A stretch of DNA of 64,000 nucleotides from Palsa-504 sp963787645 (GCA_963787645.1 CAWBDS010000011.1:1240001-1304000), one strand, 5' to 3'. Counted from the stretch's first letter, positions 43,704-52,613 are shown. Program-made: numbers and translations. Notes: generated from the letters alone by a model not told the origin.

Positions 43704-43817
43704 TCAGCCCTGGCGCTGCTTGTGCCTCGGGTCGGTGCAGATGACCATGACGCGGCCGTGCCGGCGAATGATCCGGCACTTACTGCAGATCTTCTTGACG
43801 CTCGGCTTGACCTTCAC
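43704..43817 (-). CDS. rpmJ: 50S ribosomal protein L36 (zinc-binding type)
   Basis: 37 residues from a GTG start: MKVKPSVKKICSKCRIIRR and a second half with VICTDPRHKQ. The zinc ligands (three Cys and one His) make this the C+ form. It lies between infA and rpsM, its usual place. Confidence 0.93.
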   Translation of the reverse strand: MKVKPSVKKICSKCRIIRRHGRVMVICTDPRHKQRQG

Positions 43818-43843
43818 GGTGCTGTCTCCACTAAGTGCGATTC

Positions 43844-44065
43844 TTACTTGTACCGGTACACGATCCGCCCGCGACTGAGGTCGTAGGGGCTGAGCTCTAC
43901 GACGACCCGGTCGTCAGGCAGGATGCGGATGTAGTGCATCCGCATCTTCCCGCTGATGTGAGCGAGAACCTTGTGCCCGTTGTCCAGCTCCACCCGGAAG
44001 AAGGCATTCGGCAATGACTCCACTACCGTGCCCTCGATCTCAATGGCGCCGTCTTTCTTGGGCAT
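43844..44065 (-). CDS. infA: Translation initiation factor IF-1
   Basis: 73-residue OB-fold protein: MPKKDGAIEIEGTVVESLPN, then FRVELDNGHKVLAHISGKMR and the closing LSRGRIVYRYK. Binds the A site during initiation. The ATG at 44065 gives the family length exactly. It is followed 26 bp later by rpmJ. Confidence 0.96.
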   Translation of the reverse strand: MPKKDGAIEIEGTVVESLPNAFFRVELDNGHKVLAHISGKMRMHYIRILPDDRVVVELSPYDLSRGRIVYRYK

Positions 44066-44358
44066 GTCCTCCGCGCTTCGCTCTATAAGGTGGTGGTCCG
44101 CGCCGAGGCGCGGCTGGCCTTTTAACTCTCCTGGGCGGTGAGCCTGCCCCGCCTGGCGCACGCCCGCGCTGGCTCAGCCAGCGGGAGATAACCGGGAGGG
44201 GCTCCGACGGGTCCGTATTACTCGCCTACGCGAGCCCCGGGTGCTAACCACGGGAAACCCAGCAGATGGGCCGGAGACGAGTGTACTCGACCTACGGCAC
44301 CAACGCGAACCGCCTAGGTATAGGACACCGCGGGAGCCGCGGGTATTCCCGGTGGCCC
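44066..44358. other. Intergenic region upstream of infA
   Basis: 293 bp between infA and the DUF1707 gene with no ORF of note. CGCTGGCT-C-AGCCAGCG (44166-44182) is a near-perfect hairpin. AT-rich pieces (GTCCGTATTACTCG near 44212 and CCTAGGTATAGGAC near 44314) could be promoter elements for infA on the minus strand. Confidence 0.4.
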
Positions 44359-44811
44359 CTATTCCCGGTCACGCCGCGCGCGGCGGACCACCACCCAGAT
44401 GAAGCCTATCAGCAGCCACCACGGGAACCAGGTTCCGACGCCGACCACGGCCGCGACGGCCCAGATGGCGATCAGCGTACCGGTGACCACGGCCCAGGCG
44501 CCCATGGCCACCGTGCCCGGCGGGAACCGGGTCGGGTCGCCTCCCCGGCCTGGATCTCGCGGCCTGATCGAGGTGTGCGGGAGGTCGGAGGCCCGTCGCA
44601 TGGTCTCGTGCGGCAGCCGGTACAGGTCGATGAGCGGCAGGTCGGCCAGCAACTCGTCGATCTCGCCGAGCGTCTTGGCGTCGAGCGCGGCCTCCATCCG
44701 CTCGTAGAATTCCTCAGCGGTCAGCCGTCCCGCGGCGTGGTGCTCGCGCAGCAACGCCGCAGCGCGGTCGCGATCCGCGTCGGATGCGCGGATCCGCGGA
44801 TCACCAGGCAC
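44359..44811 (-). CDS. DUF1707 membrane protein (SHOCT-like)
   Basis: 150 residues from GTG 44811, with AGAAAGG upstream. The DUF1707 domain is at 5-55 (DPRIRASDADRDRAAALLRE and GRLTAEEFYERMEAALDAKT). Two TM helices follow at about 98-140 and the tail is basic. Function unknown; the family is common in actinobacteria, often in several copies. It lies between map and infA, 20 bp after map, inside a conserved translation cluster. Confidence 0.82.
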   Translation of the reverse strand: MPGDPRIRASDADRDRAAALLREHHAAGRLTAEEFYERMEAALDAKTLGEIDELLADLPLIDLYRLPHETMRRASDLPHTSIRPRDPGRGGDPTRFPPGTVAMGAWAVVTGTLIAIWAVAAVVGVGTWFPWWLLIGFIWVVVRRARRDRE

Positions 44812-44831
44812 CAGGTTGCCTTTCTCCCGGT

Positions 44832-45668
44832 CTAGGTTGGCGGAACGCTGGCCGGGTCCCTGCTTCCAGTATCGCCCAGCCGGTCCAGGCCGCCGTCCCC
44901 GGCGGTCAGCACCCAGGGGCCGTCCGGGGTGATGGCAACCGTGTGCTCGAAGTGCGCGGCCCAGCTGCCGTCCGCGGTCAGGACCGTCCACCCGTCGTCC
45001 AGCAGGACCGTCTCCGGGCTGCCGAGCATCACCATCGGCTCGACGGCCAGCGCCATCCCGGCGCGCAGCCGCAGCCCGCGGCCGGCCCGGCCGTAGTTGG
45101 GCACCGGCGGGTCCATGTGCATGGCGGTGCCGATGCCGTGCCCGGTGTACTCCTCGACCACCCCGTACGGTCCGGCCTCGGCGATGCTGGCCTGCACCGC
45201 GTGCGAGATGTCGCCCAGCCGGCCGCCCGGCCGAGCCTGCGCGAGACCCTGCCACAGCGCGGTCCGGCACACCTCCAGCAGCGCGGCGTGCTCGGCGGAG
45301 ATGGTGCCGACGCCGACGGTCACGGCGGCGTCTCCGTGCCAGCCGCGGACGATCGCACCGCAGTCGATGGAGATGATGTCGCCCTCGTCCAGGCTCCGGG
45401 CCGGGCTCGGGATACCGTGCACGATCTCGTCGTTGACCGACGTGCACAAGGTGGCGGGATACCCGTGATAGCCCAGGAACGACGGGGTGGCGCCCGCCGC
45501 GCGGATCTCGCGCTCGGCCAGCGCGTCAAGCTCAGCGGTGGTGACGCCGGGCCGGACCGCTGCGGTCACCGCGGTCAGGGTACGCGCCACTACCAGCCCA
45601 GCCTCGCGCATGACCGCGAACTGCTCGGGCGTCTTGATCTGGATTTCCGATGCGCGGCGCGGCCACAT
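44832..45668 (-). CDS. map: Methionine aminopeptidase type I
   Basis: 278 residues. It removes initiator Met. Metal ligands are in ISIDCGAIVRGWHGDAA (two Asp), EEYTGHGIG (His), AVEPM (Glu) and FEHTVAI (Glu). N-terminal IKTPEQFAVMREAGLVVA fits type Ia. Eleven bp after adk. Confidence 0.95.
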   Translation of the reverse strand: MWPRRASEIQIKTPEQFAVMREAGLVVARTLTAVTAAVRPGVTTAELDALAEREIRAAGATPSFLGYHGYPATLCTSVNDEIVHGIPSPARSLDEGDIISIDCGAIVRGWHGDAAVTVGVGTISAEHAALLEVCRTALWQGLAQARPGGRLGDISHAVQASIAEAGPYGVVEEYTGHGIGTAMHMDPPVPNYGRAGRGLRLRAGMALAVEPMVMLGSPETVLLDDGWTVLTADGSWAAHFEHTVAITPDGPWVLTAGDGGLDRLGDTGSRDPASVPPT

Positions 45669-45679
45669 GGGGCGCCTCC

Positions 45680-46336
45680 TCAGCGCACGAACGGCCGGAG
45701 CGCGGCCAGCGCCCGGCTGGTGATCTCTTCGACCGGGCCGGTCGCGTCGATACCGATCAGGATGTTCTCGTCGGCGTAGAGCGCGATCAGCGGGGAGGTC
45801 TGCTCCGCGTACACCTCGAGCCGGTGCCGGATCGTGTCCTCGGAGTCGTCGTCGCGCTGGAACAACTCGCCGCCGCAGTCGTCGCAGATGCCGTTGCGGG
45901 CCGGCGGGTCGTACAGCACGTGCCAGACCCGCTCACAGCGGCGGCAGGTGCGGCGCCCCGACAGCCGCCGCACCACCTCGTCCTCGTCGACCACTAGCTC
46001 GAGCACCACGCTCAGCCGGGTATCCCACTCCTCGGCGAGCATCTTCTTGAGCGTCTCGGCCTGCGACACGTTCCGCGGGAAGCCGTCCAGGAGGAAGCCC
46101 TCCTGCGCGTCGTCCTCGCCGAGCCGGTCCCGGACCATGGCGATCGTCACCTTGTCCGGCACCAGATCGCCGCGTTCCATGTACTCACGAGCCTGGCGGC
46201 CCAGTTCGGTGTTGCTGGTCACGTTGAACCGGAAAATGTCACCTGTCGAGATCCTCGGGATCGCCAGATGCGAAGAGATGAACTGGGCCTGTGTCCCCTT
46301 GCCCGCACCGGGGGGCCCGACGAGGACGATGCGCAC
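45680..46336 (-). CDS. adk: Adenylate kinase (zinc-LID type)
   Basis: 218 residues from a GTG start that shares one base with the secY stop (TAGTG). P-loop GPPGAGKGT at 7-15; the LID holds four Cys (CRRC and CDDC), a zinc site; DGFPRN is the AMP site. AMP + ATP <-> 2 ADP. In the secY-adk-map order typical of the spc operon. Confidence 0.96.
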   Translation of the reverse strand: MRIVLVGPPGAGKGTQAQFISSHLAIPRISTGDIFRFNVTSNTELGRQAREYMERGDLVPDKVTIAMVRDRLGEDDAQEGFLLDGFPRNVSQAETLKKMLAEEWDTRLSVVLELVVDEDEVVRRLSGRRTCRRCERVWHVLYDPPARNGICDDCGGELFQRDDDSEDTIRHRLEVYAEQTSPLIALYADENILIGIDATGPVEEITSRALAALRPFVR

Positions 46337-47685
46337 TATCGCAAGAAACCCTCATAGTTGCGCTGCTGCAACTGGCTCTCGATCTGCTTCACGGTGTCGA
46401 GCCCGACGCCGACCATGATCAGCAGGCTGACCCCGCTGAACGGGAACTGCTGGCCGACCCCGATGGAGGTGAGCGCGACCAGCGGGAACAGCGCGATGAC
46501 ACCCAGGTAGAACGATCCGGGCGCGGTGAGCCTGCTGAGTACGTAACTGAGGTACTCCGAGGTCGGCCGCCCGGGCCGGATGCCGGGGATGAACCCGCCG
46601 TACTTCTTCATGTTGTCGGCCACCTCAATCGGGTTGAAGGTGATCGACACGTAGAAGTAAGTGAACCCGATGATCAGCAGGAAGAACGCGAGCATGTAGA
46701 AGCCGCCGGTACTCAGGCTGCTCGACGTGCCCTGGGCCAGGTATCTCTCGACCCAGGACACCCAGCCTTGCGGTTTGGTCTGGTTGCCGAACAGCTGCGC
46801 GCCGAGGGTCGGGATGTACAACAGCGACGAGGCGAAGATGACCGGGATCACACCCGCCTGGTTGACCTTCATCGGGATGTAGGTCGAGGTGCCGCCGTAC
46901 ATCCGGCGGCCCACCATCCGTTTGGCGTACTGGACCGGAATCCGGCGCTGGGCCTGTTCCATGAACACGATGAAGGCCACGATGGCGATCACCACCAAGA
47001 TGGCCACGCCCGCGTAGAACGCCGACTTGTCGCGGTAGATGGCCAGGATCTCACCGGGGATGACGGAGATGACGGTGGTGAAGATCAGTACCGACATGCC
47101 GTTGCCCACGCCGCGGTCGGTGATCAGCTCACCCATCCACATGATGACCGTGGTGCCGGCCACCATGCAGATCACCATCGTGGCGATGTTGAACATCCCG
47201 CCGTTCGGGATCAGCGGATTGCTGCTGCCCGACGCCCCGCACCCGTTGAACAGCGTGCCGGACCGGGCCAGCTCGATGTAACCGGTGGACTGCAGGATCG
47301 CCAGGCCCACGGTGAGGTACCGGGTGTACTGGGTGATCTTGGTCTGGCCGGCCTGGCCCTCCTGCTTGAGCGTCTCCAGCCGCGGGATGACCACCGTCAG
47401 CAGCTGCAAGATGATGCTGGCCGTGATGTACGGCATGATGCCGAGCGCGAACACCGACAGGCGCAGCAGCGCCTGGCCGCTGAGCAGGTTGACGATGGCC
47501 AGCACCCCAGCCGAGGAGCTGCCCGCGCTGGTGGCCAGGTTCGAGCAGTAGGCCACGTTCTTCTCACTGATGCCGGGCGTCGGCAGCGAGGCGCCCAACC
47601 GGAACAGCGCGATCAATGCCAGCGTGATCAGCATCTTCTTGCGCAGGTCCGGCGTCTGGAACGCCCGCACGAAGGCCGTCAGCAT
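46336..47685 (-). CDS. secY: Protein translocase subunit SecY
   Basis: 449 residues, ten TM helices. ATG 47685 opens MLTAFVRAFQTPDLRKK. Plug and cytoplasmic loops are conserved (RLETLKQEGQAGQTKITQYTRY, GIRPGRPTSEYL). Central pore of the Sec translocon. An extra loop of low similarity is seen near CSNLATSAGSSSAG in the first periplasmic region. Confidence 0.96.
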   Translation of the reverse strand: MLTAFVRAFQTPDLRKKMLITLALIALFRLGASLPTPGISEKNVAYCSNLATSAGSSSAGVLAIVNLLSGQALLRLSVFALGIMPYITASIILQLLTVVIPRLETLKQEGQAGQTKITQYTRYLTVGLAILQSTGYIELARSGTLFNGCGASGSSNPLIPNGGMFNIATMVICMVAGTTVIMWMGELITDRGVGNGMSVLIFTTVISVIPGEILAIYRDKSAFYAGVAILVVIAIVAFIVFMEQAQRRIPVQYAKRMVGRRMYGGTSTYIPMKVNQAGVIPVIFASSLLYIPTLGAQLFGNQTKPQGWVSWVERYLAQGTSSSLSTGGFYMLAFFLLIIGFTYFYVSITFNPIEVADNMKKYGGFIPGIRPGRPTSEYLSYVLSRLTAPGSFYLGVIALFPLVALTSIGVGQQFPFSGVSLLIMVGVGLDTVKQIESQLQQRNYEGFLR

Positions 47686-47767
47686 GCGCAGTCCTCGGTT
47701 CGGTGGATCGGGCAGAGTTCGTAGTTTACCCGGCACGCCATGGGTTGTCTCCTTTGGTCAGGAGGCG

Positions 47768-48253
47768 CTAAGCGAGCTCGGTAACCGTACCGCCGGCGCC
47801 TTCGATCTTGGCCACGGCGGTGGCGGAGAAGGCGTGCGCGGACACGCGCAGCGCCACCGAGAGCTCACCGGCACCGAGCACCTTGATCAGTTCGCCGCGC
47901 CGCGCCGCGCCCTTGGCCACCAGGTTCTCCGGGGTCACCTCGCCGCCGTCGGGGAACAGCCCGGACAGCCGGCCGATGTTCACCACCTGGTAGGTGGTGC
48001 GGAAACCAGCGTTGGAGAAGCCCTTGAGCTTCGGCACGCGACGCTGCAGCGGCATCTGGCCGCCCTCGAAACCGAGCCGAACCTGATTGCGTGCCTTGGT
48101 GCCCTTGGTCCCGCGGCCCGCGGTCTTGCCCTTGGACGCCTCGCCGCGGCCGACCCGCGTCTTGGCCTTGTGCGCCCCCGGCGCGGGCCGCAGGTGATGC
48201 AGCTTGAGCCCGCGTCCGGACGCCGTCTGGTCCGCCGTCTTTGTCTCCGGCAT
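47768..48253 (-). CDS. rplO: 50S ribosomal protein L15
   Basis: 161 residues. LKLHHLRPAPGAHKAKTRVGRGEASKGKTAGRGTKG (split here into adjoining motifs LKLHHLRPAPGA and GRGEASKGKTAGRGTKG) is the 23S-binding extension; GGQMPLQRRVPKLKG follows. Its start is adjacent to the rpmD stop. Confidence 0.96.
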   Translation of the reverse strand: MPETKTADQTASGRGLKLHHLRPAPGAHKAKTRVGRGEASKGKTAGRGTKGTKARNQVRLGFEGGQMPLQRRVPKLKGFSNAGFRTTYQVVNIGRLSGLFPDGGEVTPENLVAKGAARRGELIKVLGAGELSVALRVSAHAFSATAVAKIEGAGGTVTELA

Positions 48254-48436
48254 TTAGTCCACTTCCTCCACGGTCACCAGGTGGCGAACCGTCTTGATCA
48301 TGCCGCGGAACTCCGGGCGATCCGGCCTGACTACGACCTGGCCGATCCGGTGCAGCCCGAGCGAGCGCAGCGAGTTACGCTGCGCGCTGTTCCCGCCGAT
48401 CTTCGACTTGATCTGGGTCACCTTCAGCTGTGCCAT
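48254..48436 (-). CDS. rpmD: 50S ribosomal protein L30
   Basis: 60 residues, MAQLKVTQIKSKIG at the start and GQVVVRPDRPEFRGMIKTV in the centre. Length is standard. Between rpsE and rplO. Confidence 0.94.
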   Translation of the reverse strand: MAQLKVTQIKSKIGGNSAQRNSLRSLGLHRIGQVVVRPDRPEFRGMIKTVRHLVTVEEVD

Positions 48437-48453
48437 CTCTGTGTGCCCTCCCG

Positions 48454-49056
48454 TCAGGCCCCGGCCGCGGCGGCACGCGCCCGCAGCATGGCGGCCGGCG
48501 CGACGTCCTCGATCGGCAGGCCGCGCTTGGCCGCGATCTCCTCGGGCCGGTTCAGGCTCTTCAGCGCGGCCACCGTCGCGTGCACGACGTTGATCGGGTT
48601 GGAGGAGCCCAGCGAGCGGGACAGCACGTCGTGGATGCCCGCGCACTCCAGCACGGCCCGGACCGGGCCGCCGGCGATGACGCCGGTTCCCGGGCTGGCC
48701 GGCTTGAGCAGCACGACCCCGGCCGCGGCCTCGCCCTGAACGGTGTGCGGGATCGTGCTAGCGATCCGCGGCACCCGGAAGAAATGCTTCTTGGCCTCTT
48801 CGACGCCCTTGGCGATGGCGGCCGGGACTTCCTTGGCCTTGCCGTACCCGACGCCGACCATCCCGTTGCCGTCACCCACCACGACCAGCGCGGTGAAGCT
48901 GAAGCGACGGCCGCCCTTGACCACCTTGGCCACGCGGTTAATGGTCACCACGTGCTCAAGGTAGGCAGCCTGCTTTTCGGCCGCGCTGCCGCGGCGGTCG
49001 TCACGGCGCTCGCGCCGCTCGCCGCCTCCGCCGCCGCGCCGGGGTCCTCCTGGCAT
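48454..49056 (-). CDS. rpsE: 30S ribosomal protein S5
   Basis: 200 residues from ATG 49056. The first 28 are a Gly/Arg-rich extension. The double-stranded-RNA-binding N domain has RVAKVVKGGRRFSFTALVVV (the loop tied to spectinomycin response) and the C domain GTGVIAGGPVRAVLE. Role in decoding fidelity and mRNA unwinding at the entry tunnel. Confidence 0.96.
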   Translation of the reverse strand: MPGGPRRGGGGGERRERRDDRRGSAAEKQAAYLEHVVTINRVAKVVKGGRRFSFTALVVVGDGNGMVGVGYGKAKEVPAAIAKGVEEAKKHFFRVPRIASTIPHTVQGEAAAGVVLLKPASPGTGVIAGGPVRAVLECAGIHDVLSRSLGSSNPINVVHATVAALKSLNRPEEIAAKRGLPIEDVAPAAMLRARAAAAGA

Positions 49057-49093
49057 TAGCCCTTCCTCATCTCTGTGTAACGCTCGAGCCTGC

Positions 49094-49504
49094 TCATAGC
49101 TGCAGGCCGCCTTCCCGGGCCCCGTCCGCCAGGGCCGCGACGCGGCCGTGGTAGCGGTAGCCGCCGCGGTCGAAGACCACGGCCTCGATGCCGGCCTGCG
49201 CCGCGCGCTGCGCGAGCAGTTCGCCAACCTTGCGGGCCTTGGCCGTCTTGTCGCCCTCGGCGGTGCGGATCGACGCGTCCAGGGTGGACGCGGCGGCCAG
49301 CGTACGGCCCGCGCTGTCGTCCACGATCTGCGCGAACATGTGCCGCGCGGACCGGTTGACGACCAGCCGCGGCCTGCTCGGGCTGCCGGTGACCTTCTTG
49401 CGGACCCGCAGGTGACGGCGGACGCGCGCAGCCGTGGACTTCTGGGTGTGCGGTCGCACCCGCCCGGTGACCCGGGCGTGTGACCTGACCTTGGTGCCAG
49501 CCAT
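49094..49504 (-). CDS. rplR: 50S ribosomal protein L18
   Basis: 136 residues. RRHLRVRKKVTGSPSRPRL and the C-terminal FDRGGYRYHGRVAALADGARE are the 5S rRNA-binding signatures. Between rplF and rpsE. Confidence 0.96.
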   Translation of the reverse strand: MAGTKVRSHARVTGRVRPHTQKSTAARVRRHLRVRKKVTGSPSRPRLVVNRSARHMFAQIVDDSAGRTLAAASTLDASIRTAEGDKTAKARKVGELLAQRAAQAGIEAVVFDRGGYRYHGRVAALADGAREGGLQL

Positions 49505-49506
49505 TG

Positions 49507-50043
49507 TTACTTCCCAGCCTTCCCGACCTTGCGGCGGACCACTTCGCCCTGGTATCGCACGCCCTTGCCCTTGTACGGGTCGGGCTTGCGGAGCTTGCGG
49601 ATTTGCGCGGCTATCTCGCCCACCTGCTGCTTGTCGATGCCTTCCACGACAAACCGGGTGGGCGCCTCGACCCGGAAGGTGATGCCCTCCGGGGGAGCGA
49701 TGTGCACGGGGTGGCTGAACCCGAGCGAGAACTCCAGGTCGCTGCCCCGGGCCTGGACGCGGTAGCCGACGCCCACGATTTCCAGGGTCTTGCGGTAGCC
49801 GTCGGTGACGCCGGTCACCATGTTGGCGATCAGCGTGCGGGACAGGCCGTGCAGGGCACGGACCGTACCCTCGTCGTTGGGCCGGGTCACCCGGATCACG
49901 CCGTCCTCACGCACGACGTCGATGGGGTCGGCCACGGTGTGGCTCAAGGTGCCCTTGGGCCCCTGCACGGTGACCTCGCGGCCGTCCACGGTGACCTCTA
50001 CCCCGCTGGGAATGGTCACGGGGAGTCGCCCGATTCTTGACAT
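49507..50043 (-). CDS. rplF: 50S ribosomal protein L6
   Basis: 178 residues from ATG 50043 (MSRIGRLPVTIP). Two L6 repeats; RKPDPYKGKGVRY is the C-terminal signature. Two bp from the rplR start. Confidence 0.96.
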   Translation of the reverse strand: MSRIGRLPVTIPSGVEVTVDGREVTVQGPKGTLSHTVADPIDVVREDGVIRVTRPNDEGTVRALHGLSRTLIANMVTGVTDGYRKTLEIVGVGYRVQARGSDLEFSLGFSHPVHIAPPEGITFRVEAPTRFVVEGIDKQQVGEIAAQIRKLRKPDPYKGKGVRYQGEVVRRKVGKAGK

Positions 50044-50056
50044 CGCAGCTCCTCCC

Positions 50057-50455
50057 TTACCAGACGTAGGCGAGGACTTCCCCGCCCACGCCACGCTTCT
50101 TAGCTTGCTTGTCGGTCAGCAGCCCACCCGAGGTGGAGATGATGGCCACGCCGAGCCCGCCGAGCACCCGGGGCAGCTCGTCCTTCTTGGCGTAGACCCG
50201 CAGCCCCGGCTTGGACACCCGCTTGATGCCGGCGATGGAGCGCTCGCGCGCGTTGCCGAACTTCAGGTTGATCACCAGGTTCTTGCCGACCTCGGCGTCT
50301 TCGACGCGCCAGGAGGCGATGTAGCCCTCCTGCTGGAGGATCTCGGCGATGTGGGACTTGATCTTGGAGTACGGCATGCCCACCGTGTCGTGGTACGCCG
50401 AGTTCGCGTTGCGCAGACGGGTCAGCATGTCTGCGATCGGGTCGGTCATGGTCAT
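50057..50455 (-). CDS. rpsH: 30S ribosomal protein S8
   Basis: 132 residues (MTMTDPIADMLTRLRNANSA). The C-terminal STSGGLLTDKQAKKRGVGGE binds 16S helix 21. S8 is a repressor of the spc operon in E. coli; no obvious mimic was identified here. Confidence 0.96.
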   Translation of the reverse strand: MTMTDPIADMLTRLRNANSAYHDTVGMPYSKIKSHIAEILQQEGYIASWRVEDAEVGKNLVINLKFGNARERSIAGIKRVSKPGLRVYAKKDELPRVLGGLGVAIISTSGGLLTDKQAKKRGVGGEVLAYVW

Positions 50456-50532
50456 GGCCAACAGGCCTTCCTCACCGCGGTTTCCCGCCGGTTTTTCAAC
50501 AGCGGGACCTGCGGTGTGCTCGTTTTTTTCTA

Positions 50533-50718
50533 TTACCAGCTGGACTTGGTGATGCCGGGCAGTTCGCCGCGGTGCGCCATGGTCCGGAAGCAGATCCGGC
50601 ACAGGCTGAACCTGCGGTAGACAGCCCGCGGCCGCCCGCAGCGCGTGCACCGCGTATAGCCGCGAACCTGGAACTTCGGCGTCCGCTTCTGCTTGGCGAT
50701 CAGGGCCTTCTTAGCCAC
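50533..50718 (-). CDS. rpsN: 30S ribosomal protein S14 type Z (zinc-binding)
   Basis: 61 residues with the four-Cys zinc ribbon in CTRCGRPRAV and LCRICFR. Only the short zinc-bound form is seen in this cluster. Immediately downstream of rplE. Confidence 0.96.
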   Translation of the reverse strand: MAKKALIAKQKRTPKFQVRGYTRCTRCGRPRAVYRRFSLCRICFRTMAHRGELPGITKSSW

Positions 50719-50719
50719 G

Positions 50720-51283
50720 TCAGCCTTCCTTGAACGGGAATCCGAGCCGCCGCAGCAGCGAGCGGCCCTCGGCGTCGTTAGTTGCGGTGGTCACGATGGT
50801 GATGTCCATCCCGCGCTGCCGGTCCACCTTGTCCGGATCGATCTCGTGGAACATGACCTGCTCGGTGAGCCCGAACGTGTAGTTCCCGTGCCCGTCGAAC
50901 TGCCGGTCGGACAGGCCGCGGAAGTCACGGATCCGGGGCAGCGCGATGGCCAGCAGCCGGTCCAGGAACTCCCACATCCGGTCCCCGCGCAGCGTGACGT
51001 GGGCGCCGATGGGCATGCCCTCGCGCAGCTTGAACTGGGCCACCGACTTCTTGGCCTTGGCCACGGCCGGCCGCTGCCCGGTGATGGTGGACAGGTCCTT
51101 GACCGCGCCGTCGATCAGCTTGGCGTCGCGGGCCGCCTCCCCCACGCCCATGTTGACCACGATCTTGGTCAGGCGGGGGATCTGCATCACGTTGTCGTAG
51201 CCGAACTCCTGGCGGAGTGCCGGGGCGATCTCCTCCCGGTAGCGCTCCTTGAGCCGCGGTACGACCGGAGCCTCGGTCGCCAT
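50720..51283 (-). CDS. rplE: 50S ribosomal protein L5
   Basis: 187 residues. MGVGEAARDAKLIDGAVKDL and LREGMPIGAHVTLRG fit L5, which binds 5S rRNA and touches P-site tRNA. Its first base overlaps the rplX stop. Confidence 0.96.
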   Translation of the reverse strand: MATEAPVVPRLKERYREEIAPALRQEFGYDNVMQIPRLTKIVVNMGVGEAARDAKLIDGAVKDLSTITGQRPAVAKAKKSVAQFKLREGMPIGAHVTLRGDRMWEFLDRLLAIALPRIRDFRGLSDRQFDGHGNYTFGLTEQVMFHEIDPDKVDRQRGMDITIVTTATNDAEGRSLLRRLGFPFKEG

Positions 51284-51603
51284 CAGATGTCCTTCCCGCT
51301 CGGCCTGGCCACGCGGACCTTCCTGCCGTCCTCATCGAACCGGTAGCCCACGCGTGCCGCGTTCTTGCTGTCCGGGTCGGCCAGCTGCACGTTGCTCACG
51401 TGGATCGGCGCTTCCTCGTGCGTGATGCCGCCTTCCTTGGCACCGCGCTGGCCCTGGTAGCTGACCTTCTTGTTCTTCTTGACCACGTTGACGCCCTGGA
51501 CCAGCACCTTGTCCCGGTCCGGGTAGGCCGCGATGACCAGGCCGCTGCGGCCCTTGTCCCGGCCGGCCACGACGATCACGTGGTCGCCCTTCCTGATCTT
51601 CAT
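51283..51603 (-). CDS. rplX: 50S ribosomal protein L24
   Basis: 106 residues. KOW motif KIRKGDHVIVVAGRDKGRSG at the start; GGITHEEAPIHVSNV in the middle. An early assembly protein. It directly follows rplN. Confidence 0.96.
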   Translation of the reverse strand: MKIRKGDHVIVVAGRDKGRSGLVIAAYPDRDKVLVQGVNVVKKNKKVSYQGQRGAKEGGITHEEAPIHVSNVQLADPDSKNAARVGYRFDEDGRKVRVARPSGKDI

Positions 51604-51972
51604 CTACAGCACCTCCGGGGCCAGCGAGATGATCCGCATGAACCGCTTCTCGCGCAGTTCACGGCCGACCGGTCCGAAGATGCGGGTCCCGCGCGGGTCA
51701 CCGCCGTCCCTGATCAGCACCGCGGCGTTCTCGTCGAACCGGATGTAGGAGCCGTCGCCGCGGCGGCGCTCCTTGCGTGTGCGTACTACGACCGCCTTGA
51801 CGACATCGCCCTTCTTCACGCCGGCGCCGGGAAGGGCATCCTTGACCGTCGCCACGATGACGTCACCGATGCCCGCGTATCGCCGGCCGCTGCCGCCGAG
51901 CACACGGATGCACAAGATCTCCTTCGCACCCGTGTTGTCGGCGACCTTGAGCCGCGACTCCTGCTGGATCAC
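51604..51972 (-). CDS. rplN: 50S ribosomal protein L14
   Basis: 122 residues, exactly the usual length: MIQQESRLKVADNTGAKEI, IGDVIVATVKDA and RIFGPVGRELR. Forms intersubunit bridges and the RsfS silencing site. Confidence 0.97.
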   Translation of the reverse strand: MIQQESRLKVADNTGAKEILCIRVLGGSGRRYAGIGDVIVATVKDALPGAGVKKGDVVKAVVVRTRKERRRGDGSYIRFDENAAVLIRDGGDPRGTRIFGPVGRELREKRFMRIISLAPEVL

Positions 51973-52023
51973 GTCAACTCCTGCTACTGTTCGCCGGGCA
52001 TCGGAGCCAGGCGGTCTCTGGTA

Positions 52024-52302
52024 TTACTTGGCCTTCTCGAGGATCTCGGCCACCCGCCACCGCTTGGTCGCGGACAGCGGCCGGGTCTCCATCAGCAGCA
52101 CACGGTCACCCACGCCGCAGGCGTTGGCGGCGTCGTGCGCCTGGTACTTCTTGGTACGGCGCAGAACCTTGCCGTACTTGGGGTGCTTAACGTGGTCCTC
52201 GACCTCGACAACGACGGTCTGGTCCATCTTGTCGCTGACTACCAGGCCTTCGCGGCTCTTGCGGTAGCCGCGCGTCACGGCACCCGTGGCGTTCTCGCTC
52301 AC
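52024..52302 (-). CDS. rpsQ: 30S ribosomal protein S17
   Basis: 92 residues. After a 14-residue lead, YRKSREGLVVSDKMDQTVVV and DRVLLMETRPLSATKRWRV are the OB-fold signatures. Overlaps rpmC by four bases. Confidence 0.96.
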   Translation of the reverse strand: MSENATGAVTRGYRKSREGLVVSDKMDQTVVVEVEDHVKHPKYGKVLRRTKKYQAHDAANACGVGDRVLLMETRPLSATKRWRVAEILEKAK

Positions 52303-52613
52303 TCGCTTTCCTCCTCGGCCGCGTCGTCATCGGTGGCCGTTTCTCCGGCGGCAGCCGCGGCGTCGGCCGGCTCGGCATCCGCTGGTTCGCCGGACTCTTC
52401 GATCAAGGTGATGATGCCGAGCTCGCGCTCGCGCATCACCGTGTAGATCCGGGCGATCTCCTTACGGACCGCACGCAGCCGCCCGTGGCTCTCCAGCTGC
52501 CCGGTGGCACCCTGGAAGCGCAGGTTGAACAGCTCTTCCTTGGCCTCGGCCAGCTTGGCGTGCAGTTCTTCCTCGGTGGACACGCGCAGCTGCGCGGTCA
52601 GGCCGCTTGCCAT
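52299..52613 (-). CDS. rpmC: 50S ribosomal protein L29 with acidic C-terminal extension
   Basis: 104 residues. The L29 core (about 1-70, EELHAKLAEAKEELFNLRFQ and ARIYTVMRERE) is followed by a Glu/Asp/Ala-rich tail of about 30 residues not found in shorter homologues. Overlaps rpsQ and rplP by a few bases, indicating coupling. Confidence 0.94.
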   Translation of the reverse strand: MASGLTAQLRVSTEEELHAKLAEAKEELFNLRFQGATGQLESHGRLRAVRKEIARIYTVMRERELGIITLIEESGEPADAEPADAAAAAGETATDDDAAEEESE

